A DNA stretch of 64,000 bases, from NCBI RefSeq assembly GCF_000745775.1, contig NZ_JQJY01000003.1:62001-126000 (forward strand). The letters are read 5' to 3'. The translations under genes were made by a program, and so were the position numbers. Positions within the stretch are counted from its first letter, which is position 1, and each line of letters starts with the position of its first letter. This document shows, piece by piece, positions 1-8,125 of the stretch. The notes under the pieces were generated by a model. That model made no database searches, was not told the origin of the DNA, and worked only from the letters and a program-made list of their open reading frames with translations. This DNA comes from Flavobacterium sp. ASV13 (GTDB taxonomy: Bacteria; Bacteroidota; Bacteroidia; Flavobacteriales; Flavobacteriaceae).

Positions 1-762
1 AGCATTAAACCTAAAACATTAGTTTTAAATGGAGATATTATTGATGCCTGGCAATTTCGAAAATCGTACTTCCCAAAAGCACATTTAAGAGTAATTCAGC
101 GTATCATCGGGATGGCTTCAAAAGGCACAAAAGTCTATTATATCACCGGAAACCATGACGAAATTCTTCGAAAATTCAGCGATATGAATATGGGGAATTT
201 TTCTCTAGTCGATAAATTAGTTCTGGAGTTAGATGATAAAAAAGCGTGGATTTTTCACGGTGACGTTTTTGATGCTTCGGTACAACACTCCAAATGGATT
301 GCAAAATTAGGCGGATTAGGTTACGATTATTTGATTCTTACAAATCGTTTTGCAAACTGGTGTCTGACAAAACTAGGAAGAGAACCTTACTCATTCTCAA
401 AAAAAATAAAAGCCAGCGTAAAAAAAGCGGTAAAATTCATTTCAGACTTTGAAACCACGGCAACCGATTTAGCTATTGAAAAAAAATACGACTATGTTAT
501 CTGCGGTCACATTCATGAACCAAAAATAGCAGCCATAGAAAACAAGCACGGATCTACTTTATATTTAAATTCTGGAGATTGGGTTGAAAATCTGACAGCT
601 TTAGAATATCATAAAAAGCGCTGGAAATTATACACTTACGAAAAAAATAATTTTACCGAAGAAGAAAATTTATTTGAAATGGAAGACAATCTTACCTCTC
701 AATTACTGACTTCAATAGTTGAAAAACAAGCCTCTAAATTAAAAAAAGGCAATATTCAATAG
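1..762 (+). CDS. LpxH-like metallophosphoesterase, 5' truncated
   Basis: This is a calcineurin-like metallophosphoesterase that probably acts as a UDP-2,3-diacylglucosamine diphosphatase-like enzyme of lipid A synthesis. The reading frame is open from base 1, so the true start lies before the window; the first in-frame ATG at 112 is internal. Metal-binding motifs are visible: NGD in the first codons, GNHDE at about 131-165, HGDVFD at about 260, and GHIHEP at about 509. These give the GD-GNHD-GH-GHxH pattern of the superfamily. The substrate is inferred from family resemblance; another phosphoesterase role is possible. A 127-bp gap separates it from the next gene. Confidence 0.8.
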   Translation, partial: SIKPKTLVLNGDIIDAWQFRKSYFPKAHLRVIQRIIGMASKGTKVYYITGNHDEILRKFSDMNMGNFSLVDKLVLELDDKKAWIFHGDVFDASVQHSKWIAKLGGLGYDYLILTNRFANWCLTKLGREPYSFSKKIKASVKKAVKFISDFETTATDLAIEKKYDYVICGHIHEPKIAAIENKHGSTLYLNSGDWVENLTALEYHKKRWKLYTYEKNNFTEEENLFEMEDNLTSQLLTSIVEKQASKLKKGNIQ

Positions 763-858
763 ACTTTACAACTGATTTACAAAATTCGGTTTTCATAAAA
801 ATGTAAATTATATAACAATTTTCAAAAATCTTATACGTTCTATAGGTAGTTGTAATTA

Positions 859-866
859 TACATTTG
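859..866 (+). promoter_or_regulatory. -7 box TACATTTG
   Basis: This matches the flavobacterial -7 consensus TAnnTTTG and lies 24 bp before the ATG at 890. I see no clear -33 TTG at the usual distance. Confidence 0.5.
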
Positions 867-889
867 AAAAAATTAATTGAATCATTTTT

Positions 890-1387
890 ATGAAAAAAAT
901 CATTTTATCAGCCCTTATGCTATTAGGTTTAGCATTTACGGCTCATTCACAAGACATTGCTAAAAATGCGTTAGGTTTGCGTCTAGGCGACAATAACGGT
1001 TTTGGAGGAGAAGTATCTTATCAAAGAGGATTAAATCAAAAAAACAGACTAGAATTTGATTTAGGCTGGAGAAACAGCAGTGATGTTGACGCTATCAAAG
1101 GTGTAGCACTTTATCAATGGGTTTGGAATATAGACGGAGGTTTCAACTGGTACGCTGGTGTTGGTGGTGGACTTGCCGCTTGGGATCACGATTATTACAA
1201 CGGAAACACAAAATATAATGACAGCGGAACGTATGTTTTTGCAGCAGGAGATATCGGAATAGAATATGGCTTTAAAGAAGTGCCAATTCTTTTATCATTA
1301 GATGCTAGACCAGAAATTGGTTCTGGATATTATGACGATGACAACTTTGGATTTGATGTTGGTTTAGGGATCAAATTCAAATTCTAA
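890..1387 (+). CDS. small outer-membrane beta-barrel-like exported protein
   Basis: I do not recognise a named family. Residues 1-20 form a clear signal peptide ending in AHSQ. The mature part alternates short amphipathic strands rich in Gly, Tyr, Trp and Asp (for example FNWYAGVGGGLAAW). It ends in LGIKFKF with a C-terminal Phe, a typical outer-membrane barrel finish. At 165 aa it would suit a six- to eight-strand barrel. It has its own -7 box and a terminator directly downstream, so it looks monocistronic. No function can be given. Confidence 0.75.
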   Translation: MKKIILSALMLLGLAFTAHSQDIAKNALGLRLGDNNGFGGEVSYQRGLNQKNRLEFDLGWRNSSDVDAIKGVALYQWVWNIDGGFNWYAGVGGGLAAWDHDYYNGNTKYNDSGTYVFAAGDIGIEYGFKEVPILLSLDARPEIGSGYYDDDNFGFDVGLGIKFKF

Positions 1388-1414
1388 AATTAAATTAAAA
1401 AATAATTGTAAAAG

Positions 1415-1450
1415 AAAACCTGTCATTTTAATTGCGACAGGTTTTTTTTA
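1415..1450 (+). terminator. intrinsic terminator
   Basis: An 8-bp stem (aacctgtc at 1417-1424 with gacaggtt at 1436-1443) is followed by a run of eight T. It ends the preceding gene. Confidence 0.85.
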
Positions 1451-1459
1451 TTTTATTAT

Positions 1460-1523
1460 GTCTTCCTGAGCGAAGTCAAAGGGCTTAAAATAACCAAAGG
1501 ACTTCGACTTCGCTCAGCCAGAC
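1460..1523. repeat. intergenic inverted repeat (ctgagcgaagtc type)
   Basis: Arms at 1460-1477 and 1506-1523 share gtct, two unpaired bases, then ctgagcgaagtc. The structure sits between convergent genes, beyond the terminator, and codes for nothing. Confidence 0.7.
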
Positions 1524-1542
1524 ATTTGCTCATAACTTTTTA

Positions 1543-1578
1543 CTAATTACTAAGAGCTAATTACTAAGAGCTAATTAC
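1543..1578. repeat. 14-bp tandem repeat, 2.5 units
   Basis: The unit ctaattactaagag occurs at 1543-1556 and 1557-1570, with a partial third unit at 1571-1578. The third unit overlaps the stop codon of the minus-strand lipoprotein gene, so copy-number change could alter its C-terminus. Confidence 0.8.
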
Positions 1579-1997
1579 TTAATAATAATTTCTTTCTTAG
1601 AGTGCACTTTTACCACAGTATAAGGATATGAAATAACCTGCATCACCATAGCATCTGGCGCTGGACTGTTTTCCTTCACCGTAATGATAATATTTTTATC
1701 AGTTTCTTCTACTTTCTCAACGCCAATAGAATAACCGCTGGTGTTTTTTTCTCCCATATTTAAAATAATATAGTTCGAATTGCTAATATCAGTCTGTTTC
1801 ATCTTACTAGCTAAAAGCGGGTCATTTTCAAGCATTTTAATTTCGTTAGGTTCCGTCAAAATTTCAAAAAACTTGATATTGCCGCCGCCATCTGACTGTT
1901 CTGTCAAAACCTCATATAGCGCTGTTGAATTCGAAGATTTTTTCGCTCCACACGAGATCAAAACAAAAACCACTAAAACTGAAATTATCTTTTTCAT
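1575..1997 (-). CDS. hypothetical lipoprotein
   Basis: No family recognised. The 140-aa product starts with a lipoprotein signal peptide (Lys-Lys, hydrophobic core, then LISCG, with Cys16 as the lipidation site). A Ser/Asn-rich linker follows. The body is mixed alpha/beta with no obvious catalytic motif. It lies 23 bp downstream of bshA on the same strand and may be co-transcribed. The stop codon lies inside the tandem repeat at 1543-1578. Confidence 0.7.
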   Translation of the reverse strand: MKKIISVLVVFVLISCGAKKSSNSTALYEVLTEQSDGGGNIKFFEILTEPNEIKMLENDPLLASKMKQTDISNSNYIILNMGEKNTSGYSIGVEKVEETDKNIIITVKENSPAPDAMVMQVISYPYTVVKVHSKKEIIIK

Positions 1998-2020
1998 GCA
2001 TTAAATTATTAAATTGATGT

Positions 2021-3157
2021 TTATTCTTTATAATCGTCAATTGCTTTTTGATATAACGCTTCATACTTTGGAAGTATATTTTTAATATCAAATTTCTTAG
2101 CAACTTCCAGTGCATTCTTTTTAAATTCTTTCAGCGTTGCATCATCTTTTAAAATCTTAATTGCATTTGCAGCCATTTCATCAACATTTCCAACATTGCT
2201 CAAATAACCCGAAACACCATCAAAATTCACTTCAGGCAAACCACCAGAGTTACTCGAAATAACCGGAACTCCAAGCGCCATTGCCTCCAAAGCAGCCAAA
2301 CCAAAGCTTTCTGTTTCCGAAGGAAGCAAAAATAAATCGGTCATACATAAAATCTTATCAATTTCATTACTGTTTCCAAAGAAAATCACTTTGTCGTAAA
2401 TACCCAATTCCATGCACAGAACTTCCGCTTTTTCTTTTTCAGGACCATCACCCACCATCATCAATTTGGCAGGCATTTCTTTCTGGATATTATAAAAAAT
2501 CTTAATAATATCCGGAATACGTTTTACCTTTCTAAAATTACTAATATGTGTCACAATGCGCTCATTTTCCTTCGCCATAACATAACGATGACAAGGCGCA
2601 TCTGGATCTTTTACCACTTTATCCAATTCGATAAAATTCGGAATCACCTTAATTTTGTTCTTGATCTTAAACAATTTCAAAGTGTCATCTTTCAAACTCT
2701 GAGAAACCGAAGTCACATAATCTGATTTATTGATACTAAATGTCACCGCAGGTTTATAAAAAGGATGATTTCCAACCAAGGTAATATCCGTTCCGTGAAG
2801 CGTAGTAATCATTGGCAGATTAATTCCTTCATTTTTTAGCATTTGCTTTGCCATATAACCCGCATATGCGTGTGGAATTGCATAATGCACATGTAAAACC
2901 TCAATTTTATAGAGTTTCACCATATCAACCAATTTGCTCGATAAAGCCAATTCATAAGGCTGATAATGAAAAAGAGGATATTCAGGAACGTTAACTTCGT
3001 GATAATGAACATTGGCGTTCAAAAGTGCCAGTCTCACCGGCTGACTGTAAGTTATAAAATGTATTTCGTGTCCACGTCTGGCTAATTCGAGACCTAACTC
3101 AGTGGCTACTACCCCACTACCGCCAAACGTTGGATAACAAACTATTGCTATTTTCAT
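2021..3157 (-). CDS. bshA: N-acetyl-alpha-D-glucosaminyl L-malate synthase BshA
   Basis: BshA joins GlcNAc from UDP-GlcNAc to L-malate, the first step of bacillithiol synthesis in the cytoplasm. The 378-aa length is normal. The N-terminus MKIAIVCYPTFGGSGVVATE carries the Gly-rich loop typical of BshA. The second Rossmann domain contains the GT4 signature around residues 280-305 (PSETESFGLAALEAMALG), including the two retaining-GT glutamates. HGTDITLVG is also characteristic. A -7 box lies at 3186-3193. The bshB and bshC partners are not in the window. Confidence 0.93.
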   Translation of the reverse strand: MKIAIVCYPTFGGSGVVATELGLELARRGHEIHFITYSQPVRLALLNANVHYHEVNVPEYPLFHYQPYELALSSKLVDMVKLYKIEVLHVHYAIPHAYAGYMAKQMLKNEGINLPMITTLHGTDITLVGNHPFYKPAVTFSINKSDYVTSVSQSLKDDTLKLFKIKNKIKVIPNFIELDKVVKDPDAPCHRYVMAKENERIVTHISNFRKVKRIPDIIKIFYNIQKEMPAKLMMVGDGPEKEKAEVLCMELGIYDKVIFFGNSNEIDKILCMTDLFLLPSETESFGLAALEAMALGVPVISSNSGGLPEVNFDGVSGYLSNVGNVDEMAANAIKILKDDATLKEFKKNALEVAKKFDIKNILPKYEALYQKAIDDYKE

Positions 3158-3185
3158 GTATTAAATTTAATTCTACGAAAATACT

Positions 3186-3193
3186 CAAAAATA
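3186..3193 (-). promoter_or_regulatory. -7 box of bshA
   Basis: The minus strand reads TATTTTTG, an exact TAnnTTTG match, 28 bp upstream of the bshA ATG. Confidence 0.5.
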
Positions 3194-3330
3194 GCGTTTA
3201 ATTGACCGTTTCGTTTGTTAGATTTTTGTAAATCTTAGATTCGCCAGAGTATTAAGCGATTAGAATTCACAACATAAAATATTCTAATTTTTATCAGGAG
3301 CAGAAAAATCCATTTTCATAAGAAAGTCCA

Positions 3331-3396
3331 GTCCCGCTGTCCGCTATATCTTTTGCGCCGAACCCCGGCACAAAAGGATGCCGCTTCCATCGGGGC
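3331..3396. repeat. dispersed repeat, ccgctatatctttt family, copy 1
   Basis: The element contains ccgctatatctttt and, after a small hairpin (ttttgcgccg at 3351-3360 with cggcacaaaa at 3366-3375), aaaaggatgccgcttccatc. The same order of motifs recurs at 44979-45070. It lies in the gene-free stretch 3158-3679, which holds only repeats and a terminator. Confidence 0.65.
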
Positions 3397-3437
3397 TATA
3401 TGAGATTGTTTTGTTTCTATAAGAACTTGTCTTGATC

Positions 3438-3470
3438 AACTTTGTCAAAGTTTAAAACTTTGACAAAGTT
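3438..3470. repeat. 33-nt perfect palindrome
   Basis: Arms aactttgtcaaagttt (3438-3453) and aaactttgacaaagtt (3455-3470) flank a single base. No gene is directly attached, and neither side carries a clear U-tract that would mark a terminator. Confidence 0.75.
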
Positions 3471-3480
3471 ATATTGTGCT

Positions 3481-3592
3481 AAGTTTGTCATTCCGAGGAA
3501 CGAGGAATCTCCACAAGTAGCTCTACAAAGATTGGCGACATACGCTACGGAGTTTCTTAAGGAGATTCCTCGTTCCTCGGAATGACAAACTT
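3481..3592. repeat. long hairpin repeat, gtcattccgaggaacgagg family, copy 1
   Basis: Perfect 32-bp arms lie at 3481-3512 and 3561-3592, around a 48-nt loop containing ctctacaaagattggc. A second copy with the same arms and loop core lies at 44812-44915. No open frame in it resembles a protein. The rest of this gap (3194-3330 and 3397-3437) shows nothing I can name. Confidence 0.9.
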
Positions 3593-3623
3593 TTGAGAAA
3601 CTTGAAACCTGAAACTTTAAACC

Positions 3624-3658
3624 AAAAAAAAGGCATAAAATCAAAATTTCATGCCTTT
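3624..3658 (-). terminator. intrinsic terminator
   Basis: On the minus strand the stem aaaggcat/atgccttt is followed by a run of T. It lies 22 bp past the stop of the 3680-4162 gene. Confidence 0.85.
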
Positions 3659-3679
3659 CAAATATTTTATAAATTTCTC

Positions 3680-4162
3680 TTAGAAAAATCTGCTGTGCCA
3701 GCTATCGGCAGCAGGAACTTCCCACGATTCATTAAATTCTTCGATATTGTTTACCAGATTATTAAAAACAATCGTATTCTCAGAAACCGATTTATCTTTA
3801 ACCATCTTTTTAAAATCAATTAAAGGTTTGTGAGCAATATGCTCTCCAAGCTTAAAAGTAACGTTCATTTTATCTAATAAATCAACATTATACTTTTTCT
3901 CCAAACCCTGAATAAATTCAACAGAACTGTCAATTGAGCAACCTGTCGCCGCCTGCACATCCTGATTCACAGCTAAAATAATGAAACGATTATACTTCAA
4001 CAAAAACGAAGCCTCAAGACTTGTTCCGTGTGCCGCCCATTGTTCAACAAAAGCTTTTAAATCCGTCTCAATTTCAGAAAACTCTTCCTCAGAAAATTTT
4101 CTGTTCGATTGGTAAATCCAAACTCTAGATTCACCAGGTAAATTTTCAAAAGGTATATACAT
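3680..4162 (-). CDS. conserved hypothetical protein (no ATPase motifs)
   Basis: The 160-aa protein begins MYIPFENLPGESRVWIYQ and ends DSWHSRFF. From memory, homologues in flavobacteria are often labelled ABC transporter ATPase, but there is no Walker A, Walker B or ABC signature here and the length is too short. It lacks a signal peptide and membrane segments, so it should be cytoplasmic. It is separated from the upstream gene by 79 bp and followed by a strong terminator. Function unknown. Confidence 0.75.
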   Translation of the reverse strand: MYIPFENLPGESRVWIYQSNRKFSEEEFSEIETDLKAFVEQWAAHGTSLEASFLLKYNRFIILAVNQDVQAATGCSIDSSVEFIQGLEKKYNVDLLDKMNVTFKLGEHIAHKPLIDFKKMVKDKSVSENTIVFNNLVNNIEEFNESWEVPAADSWHSRFF

Positions 4163-4241
4163 TTTATTTTTTCTTTAAATTTATTTTGTCTCAAGTCATA
4201 AAAATTACAAGCTCAAAACTTCAAAAATCAGGTTTTAAAAA

Positions 4242-4844
4242 CTACTTTTTTTCAATTTTGGTCATAATCTTATAATATCTAAATTCTTTTGCTTTAGAAT
4301 CAAATAATTCAATCTCAGAGTAACTTACTTTAACCTTATCTTTTTTCTTTATTTCATTATTTGTCAACAAAGATGCGGTATCAAAATAATCCAATAAAAG
4401 AAGATTGTAACTCCTTCCATTTTGATCTTTCAATTGCAAAGTCACAAATTGTTCTGATAAAATATCAACAACTACACCTTCAACAAATGCATCTTCTTTT
4501 TGAACCTCTTCCTCATCTTTTTGAGCAGCTTGGCCTAATTCCATAATTACATTAGGACAATACTGCATCATTTTAATTGCAACATTTTCTCCTAACTTTC
4601 TCATTCCTTCGCTATCACCAAAATCTACTTTATCGCCATTTTTAAATTCAGATAAATGATTTGAGTAACTTTTGATCATACAAACGCCAACTTCTTTTTT
4701 TAAATCCTCACCAGATAAATTAGGTAGTTTATCTTTTTTAGCCTGCAAACAATCACAAGTTTCTTTTGCTATTACAGTTAAAACTTCTTGTGAATATCCT
4801 GCAACATTGCACAATAAAACAACTAATAAGAATATTTTCTTCAT
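4242..4844 (-). CDS. hypothetical exported protein
   Basis: No family recognised. I chose the ATG at 4844 because it opens a proper signal peptide (MKKIFLLVVLLCNVAGYSQ); an in-frame ATG at 4868 would add eight residues and overlap the upstream Fe-S gene. The roughly 200-aa product has four Cys in its first half (TCDCLQAKK, VCMIKS, QYCPN). The C-terminal part looks like a small beta domain (VEGVVVDILSEQFVTLQLKD). It follows the Fe-S gene by 1 bp, so the two may share a transcript. Confidence 0.65.
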   Translation of the reverse strand: MKKIFLLVVLLCNVAGYSQEVLTVIAKETCDCLQAKKDKLPNLSGEDLKKEVGVCMIKSYSNHLSEFKNGDKVDFGDSEGMRKLGENVAIKMMQYCPNVIMELGQAAQKDEEEVQKEDAFVEGVVVDILSEQFVTLQLKDQNGRSYNLLLLDYFDTASLLTNNEIKKKDKVKVSYSEIELFDSKAKEFRYYKIMTKIEKK

Positions 4845-4845
4845 A

Positions 4846-5637
4846 TTATAAATCTTGCGCATTTGCAATTAATTCTGCAATATCAAGCACTTTAACCTGA
4901 CCTTCTTTTTCTTGATGTTTGATACCATCCGTCAACATTGTATTACAGAAAGGACAACCTGCCGCAATAATATCTGGTTTAGTTTCCAATGCATCTTCAG
5001 TACGCAAAACGTTCACTTCTTTGTTACCAGGCTCAGCATCTTTAAACATTTGTGCTCCACCAGCTCCGCAACATAATCCGTTTGCTTTAGAACGCTTCAT
5101 TTCAACTAATTCAACATCTAATTTCTGAATTAATTCTCTAGGCGCTTCATATATTTTATTTGCTCTTCCTAAATAACAAGGATCGTGAAAAGTGATCTTC
5201 TTCCCTTTAAACTGACCGCCTTCAACAGTCAATCTTCCATCATCGATTAATGACTTTAAAAATTCTGTATGATGAATAACTTCATAGTTTCCACCTAATT
5301 CAGGATATTCATTTTTCAAAGTATTAAAACAATGCGGACAAGCCGTAACAATCTTTTTTGCTTCGTATGCATTTAAAACCTCGATATTCATCATGGCTTG
5401 CATTTGAAACAAAAATTCGTTTCCGGCGCGTTTTGCAGGATCTCCGGTACAACTCTCTTCAGTACCTAAAACTGCAAATGAAACATTAGTACGATTCAAA
5501 ATACGTACAAATGCTTTTGTAATTTTTTTTGCTCTATCATCAAAACTTCCTGCGCAACCAACCCAAAATAAAACTTCTGGCTGTGTTCCTTGGGCTAGCA
5601 TCTCAGCCATTGTTGGCACTACTAAACTTTCTGACAT
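4846..5637 (-). CDS. CCG-domain (Fe-S)-binding protein, HdrB/GlcF-like
   Basis: This is a soluble Fe-S subunit related to HdrB, GlcF and LutA. It carries two CCG-type cysteine modules: CPHCFNTL with DPCYLGR and CCGAGGAQ, then AGCPFCNTML at the C-terminus. Cys residues near the N-terminus (WVGCAGSFDD, EESCTGD) complete the pattern. The start at 5637 (MSESLVVPTM) is preferred over the ATG three codons upstream from resemblance to flavobacterial homologues. It follows the membrane Fe-S gene, and the pair probably forms one electron-transfer complex. The electron donor and acceptor are unknown. Confidence 0.85.
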   Translation of the reverse strand: MSESLVVPTMAEMLAQGTQPEVLFWVGCAGSFDDRAKKITKAFVRILNRTNVSFAVLGTEESCTGDPAKRAGNEFLFQMQAMMNIEVLNAYEAKKIVTACPHCFNTLKNEYPELGGNYEVIHHTEFLKSLIDDGRLTVEGGQFKGKKITFHDPCYLGRANKIYEAPRELIQKLDVELVEMKRSKANGLCCGAGGAQMFKDAEPGNKEVNVLRTEDALETKPDIIAAGCPFCNTMLTDGIKHQEKEGQVKVLDIAELIANAQDL

Positions 5638-5765
5638 TTCTCTCACTTTTGTTAAATCGGTTAATCGTTTATTTGGTTAATCGCACTCTTTGCAATAACC
5701 TTACCAAAAACCTTAAATATTTTCAAATCGATTAAACGGTTACACAAATAACCGATTAAACTTTT

Positions 5766-7103
5766 TTAATTCTCGTTTTTCCAATTCAATCGGTCCTGCT
5801 GGCTGTATTGCCATGGCGCACCATTGTTTTCAATATTAGTCATCATTGCGTTTAGCGACATTGGTGCAGCACTTTGCTCCATCACTAAATAACGACGCAT
5901 ATCCATAATAATAGAAAGCGGACTAATATTAACAGGACATTCTTCAACACAAGCGTTGCATGATGTACAAGCCCACAATTCTTCTGGTGTAATATAATCG
6001 TTTAATAATGTCTTATTGTCCGGAACAAAAACACCTTTATTTGCATCTATATTTTTTCCAACTTCCGTCAAACGGTCTCTTGTATCCATCATAATTTTAC
6101 GAGGAGACAATTTTTTACCTGTTTGATTTGCAGGACATGAAGAAGTACAACGTCCACATTCTGTACACGTATAAGCATTTAAAAGCTGTACCCAGTTTAA
6201 ATCCTGAACGTCGCTTGCTCCAAATTTAGCCGGAGTAGCATTTTCATCAACTGGAGCTGCTGCAAACGGATCAGCATTTGGATCCATCATTAACTTCACT
6301 TCTTTTGTAACCGATTCTAAATTATCAAACTGACCTTCTGGTTTCAAGTTTGCAAAATAAGTATTTGGGAATGCCAAAAGAATATGCAAATGTTTCGAGA
6401 AGTACAAATAGTTCATGAAAACTAAAATACCAACGATGTGAAGCCACCAAAATACCTCAAATAAAAGTCCAACTAATTCATTAGATGTACCATTAAAAAT
6501 TGGCGCTATAAATTGACTTATTGGATAACTTCCTGCTTTATGAAAATGAGAATATCCGCCTGGAACATTCTGCAAATGCAAATCAGAAGCATTCATCAAT
6601 AAAAACAGAATCATTAAAACGGTTTCGAAATACAAAATATAATTCGCATCGCTTTTAGGAAATCCGTTCAAATCATTACTTATAAAACGCTTTAAGCGAA
6701 TTACATTTCTTCTGATCCAAAAAGTGACAACTGCAATAATTACAAGTATTGCCAATATTTCAAATGAAGCAATTAAAACATCATAAACAACTCCTAAATA
6801 AGGAGCAAAAATTCTATGCGTACCGAAAAGCCCATCAATAATAATTTCAAGCAATTCGATGTTAATAATTACAAAACCAACATATACAAAAATATGAAGT
6901 ATTCCGGCAACAGGGCGTCTCACCATTTTTGATTGCCCAAGAGCAATCAATGCCATGTTTTTCCAACGAGCTTTAGGATTATCTTTTCGATCTACATCAA
7001 CTCCCAAATTAATGTTGCGGATGATTTTTTTTACGCTCGCTGTAAAAAAACCAAAACCAACTATAAGAAGTATGGCAAATAAAATATTATCTAAATAACT
7101 CAT
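5766..7103 (-). CDS. membrane (Fe-S)-binding protein, HdrE/NarI-like plus dicluster ferredoxin
   Basis: The first 245 residues hold about five to six membrane segments with histidines (HIFVYVGF, HLQNVPGGYSHFH, WWLHIVG), resembling haem b subunits of the NarI/HdrE type. The C-terminal part has two 4Fe-4S motifs, CTECGRCTSSCPANQ near residue 310 and CTSCNACVEECPVN near residue 382. It is therefore a fused membrane-anchor and HdrC-like subunit, probably passing electrons between the quinone pool and the CCG protein encoded next. The role is inferred; no catalytic flavin subunit is present nearby. Confidence 0.85.
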   Translation of the reverse strand: MSYLDNILFAILLIVGFGFFTASVKKIIRNINLGVDVDRKDNPKARWKNMALIALGQSKMVRRPVAGILHIFVYVGFVIINIELLEIIIDGLFGTHRIFAPYLGVVYDVLIASFEILAILVIIAVVTFWIRRNVIRLKRFISNDLNGFPKSDANYILYFETVLMILFLLMNASDLHLQNVPGGYSHFHKAGSYPISQFIAPIFNGTSNELVGLLFEVFWWLHIVGILVFMNYLYFSKHLHILLAFPNTYFANLKPEGQFDNLESVTKEVKLMMDPNADPFAAAPVDENATPAKFGASDVQDLNWVQLLNAYTCTECGRCTSSCPANQTGKKLSPRKIMMDTRDRLTEVGKNIDANKGVFVPDNKTLLNDYITPEELWACTSCNACVEECPVNISPLSIIMDMRRYLVMEQSAAPMSLNAMMTNIENNGAPWQYSQQDRLNWKNEN

Positions 7104-7109
7104 TTATAA

Positions 7110-8075
7110 TTATTTTTTATCGGTTGAGTTTGTTTGTTCTGTTGGTGCTACGTAAGGTTTGTTTTTCTTTCCAAAAAGGGAAACATTTACATAACGAGTT
7201 GGGTAAAGACGAACGTCTTGCAACAGTAATTCTAATTCTTTTGAAGTTTTAGCTAAATTATTATATAATGCATCGTCATTTAATAATTTACCAGCTGTGC
7301 CTTTTCCTGAATTTAAATTCGTCATTAAACCATCTACTTTAGCTAAAGTCTGATTTAAGCTTCTAACTGTTTTTCCTAAATCGGCTTTGTTTAATGAATC
7401 AGATATTTTATTAAAGTTGCTTGACATTTTATTGAAATTAGTCACAACACCATTAATTTGACCTTTATTAGTATCCAGGATAGAGTTAAGAGTTCCTGAA
7501 GCTTTGTGAAACTGCTCCATTGTCTGGCTTAATTCAGCAATTGTTTTCTTTAAATTTTCTTGTGTATTTTTATCTAAAGTATTATTTAATCCAGTAACCA
7601 GATTATCAATATTCACAAGCATTTTGTCTAATTTCGCCTGAATTGGTTCAAGTTTTCCTCCTAAAGATTCTGTCAAACCAAGCTCAACAGTTCCATTCAA
7701 TGTCTGACCTTCCGCTGCTGGATCTTTATCAGTTAAATTTGGTACAATTTTAATTTGTTTTCCGCCAATCAAACTTGGAGAATACAAAGCTGCTGTACTT
7801 GTTTTAGAAATTGGAAAATCAGTTTTAAGCTGAAGCTCTACTAATAATTTTCCTGTTGTTTCATTGAGTGTAATTTTATTTACTTTACCAATTGCAAGTC
7901 CGTTTATGGTAACTGGTGCTGATGGCGCCAAATCCTCAACATTATCATACTCAACAAATAATGTTTTGTAATTTGTAAAAAGATCTCTGCCTTTTAAAAA
8001 ACTGTAGCCCCAAATAAATAATAAAATTGACGCGATGACTAAAATAGCCGTTTTAATTTCTCTTGTTAGTTTCAA
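7110..8075 (-). CDS. MlaD family protein (MCE domain)
   Basis: MCE proteins bind lipid in the periplasm and feed ABC-type phospholipid transporters. Residues 7-27 are a single N-terminal membrane anchor. Residues about 38-115 are one MCE domain (LFVEYDNVEDLAPSAPVTI, then the INGLAIGKV core). The rest is long, Asn/Leu-rich and predicted coiled coil, with TAGKLLNDDALY near the C-terminus, a segment common in MlaD-like proteins. The permease and ATPase genes are not adjacent. It lies between the amidase and the Fe-S genes on the same strand, with a 6-bp gap to the latter. Confidence 0.88.
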   Translation of the reverse strand: MKLTREIKTAILVIASILLFIWGYSFLKGRDLFTNYKTLFVEYDNVEDLAPSAPVTINGLAIGKVNKITLNETTGKLLVELQLKTDFPISKTSTAALYSPSLIGGKQIKIVPNLTDKDPAAEGQTLNGTVELGLTESLGGKLEPIQAKLDKMLVNIDNLVTGLNNTLDKNTQENLKKTIAELSQTMEQFHKASGTLNSILDTNKGQINGVVTNFNKMSSNFNKISDSLNKADLGKTVRSLNQTLAKVDGLMTNLNSGKGTAGKLLNDDALYNNLAKTSKELELLLQDVRLYPTRYVNVSLFGKKNKPYVAPTEQTNSTDKK

Positions 8076-8125
8076 AATTCTAAGTGTTTGTACAAAATTA
8101 ATATAAATATTCGAACTTGTGACTA

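Noticed and set aside
3417..3644. A 75-codon minus-strand frame in the bshA upstream gap
   Set aside because: It is made almost wholly of the long hairpin at 3481-3592 and the palindrome at 3438-3470, with no start context or homology.
3680..4162. ABC transporter ATPase label for the 160-aa protein
   Set aside because: No Walker A, Walker B or ABC signature is present. The label appears to be inherited in databases rather than supported by sequence.
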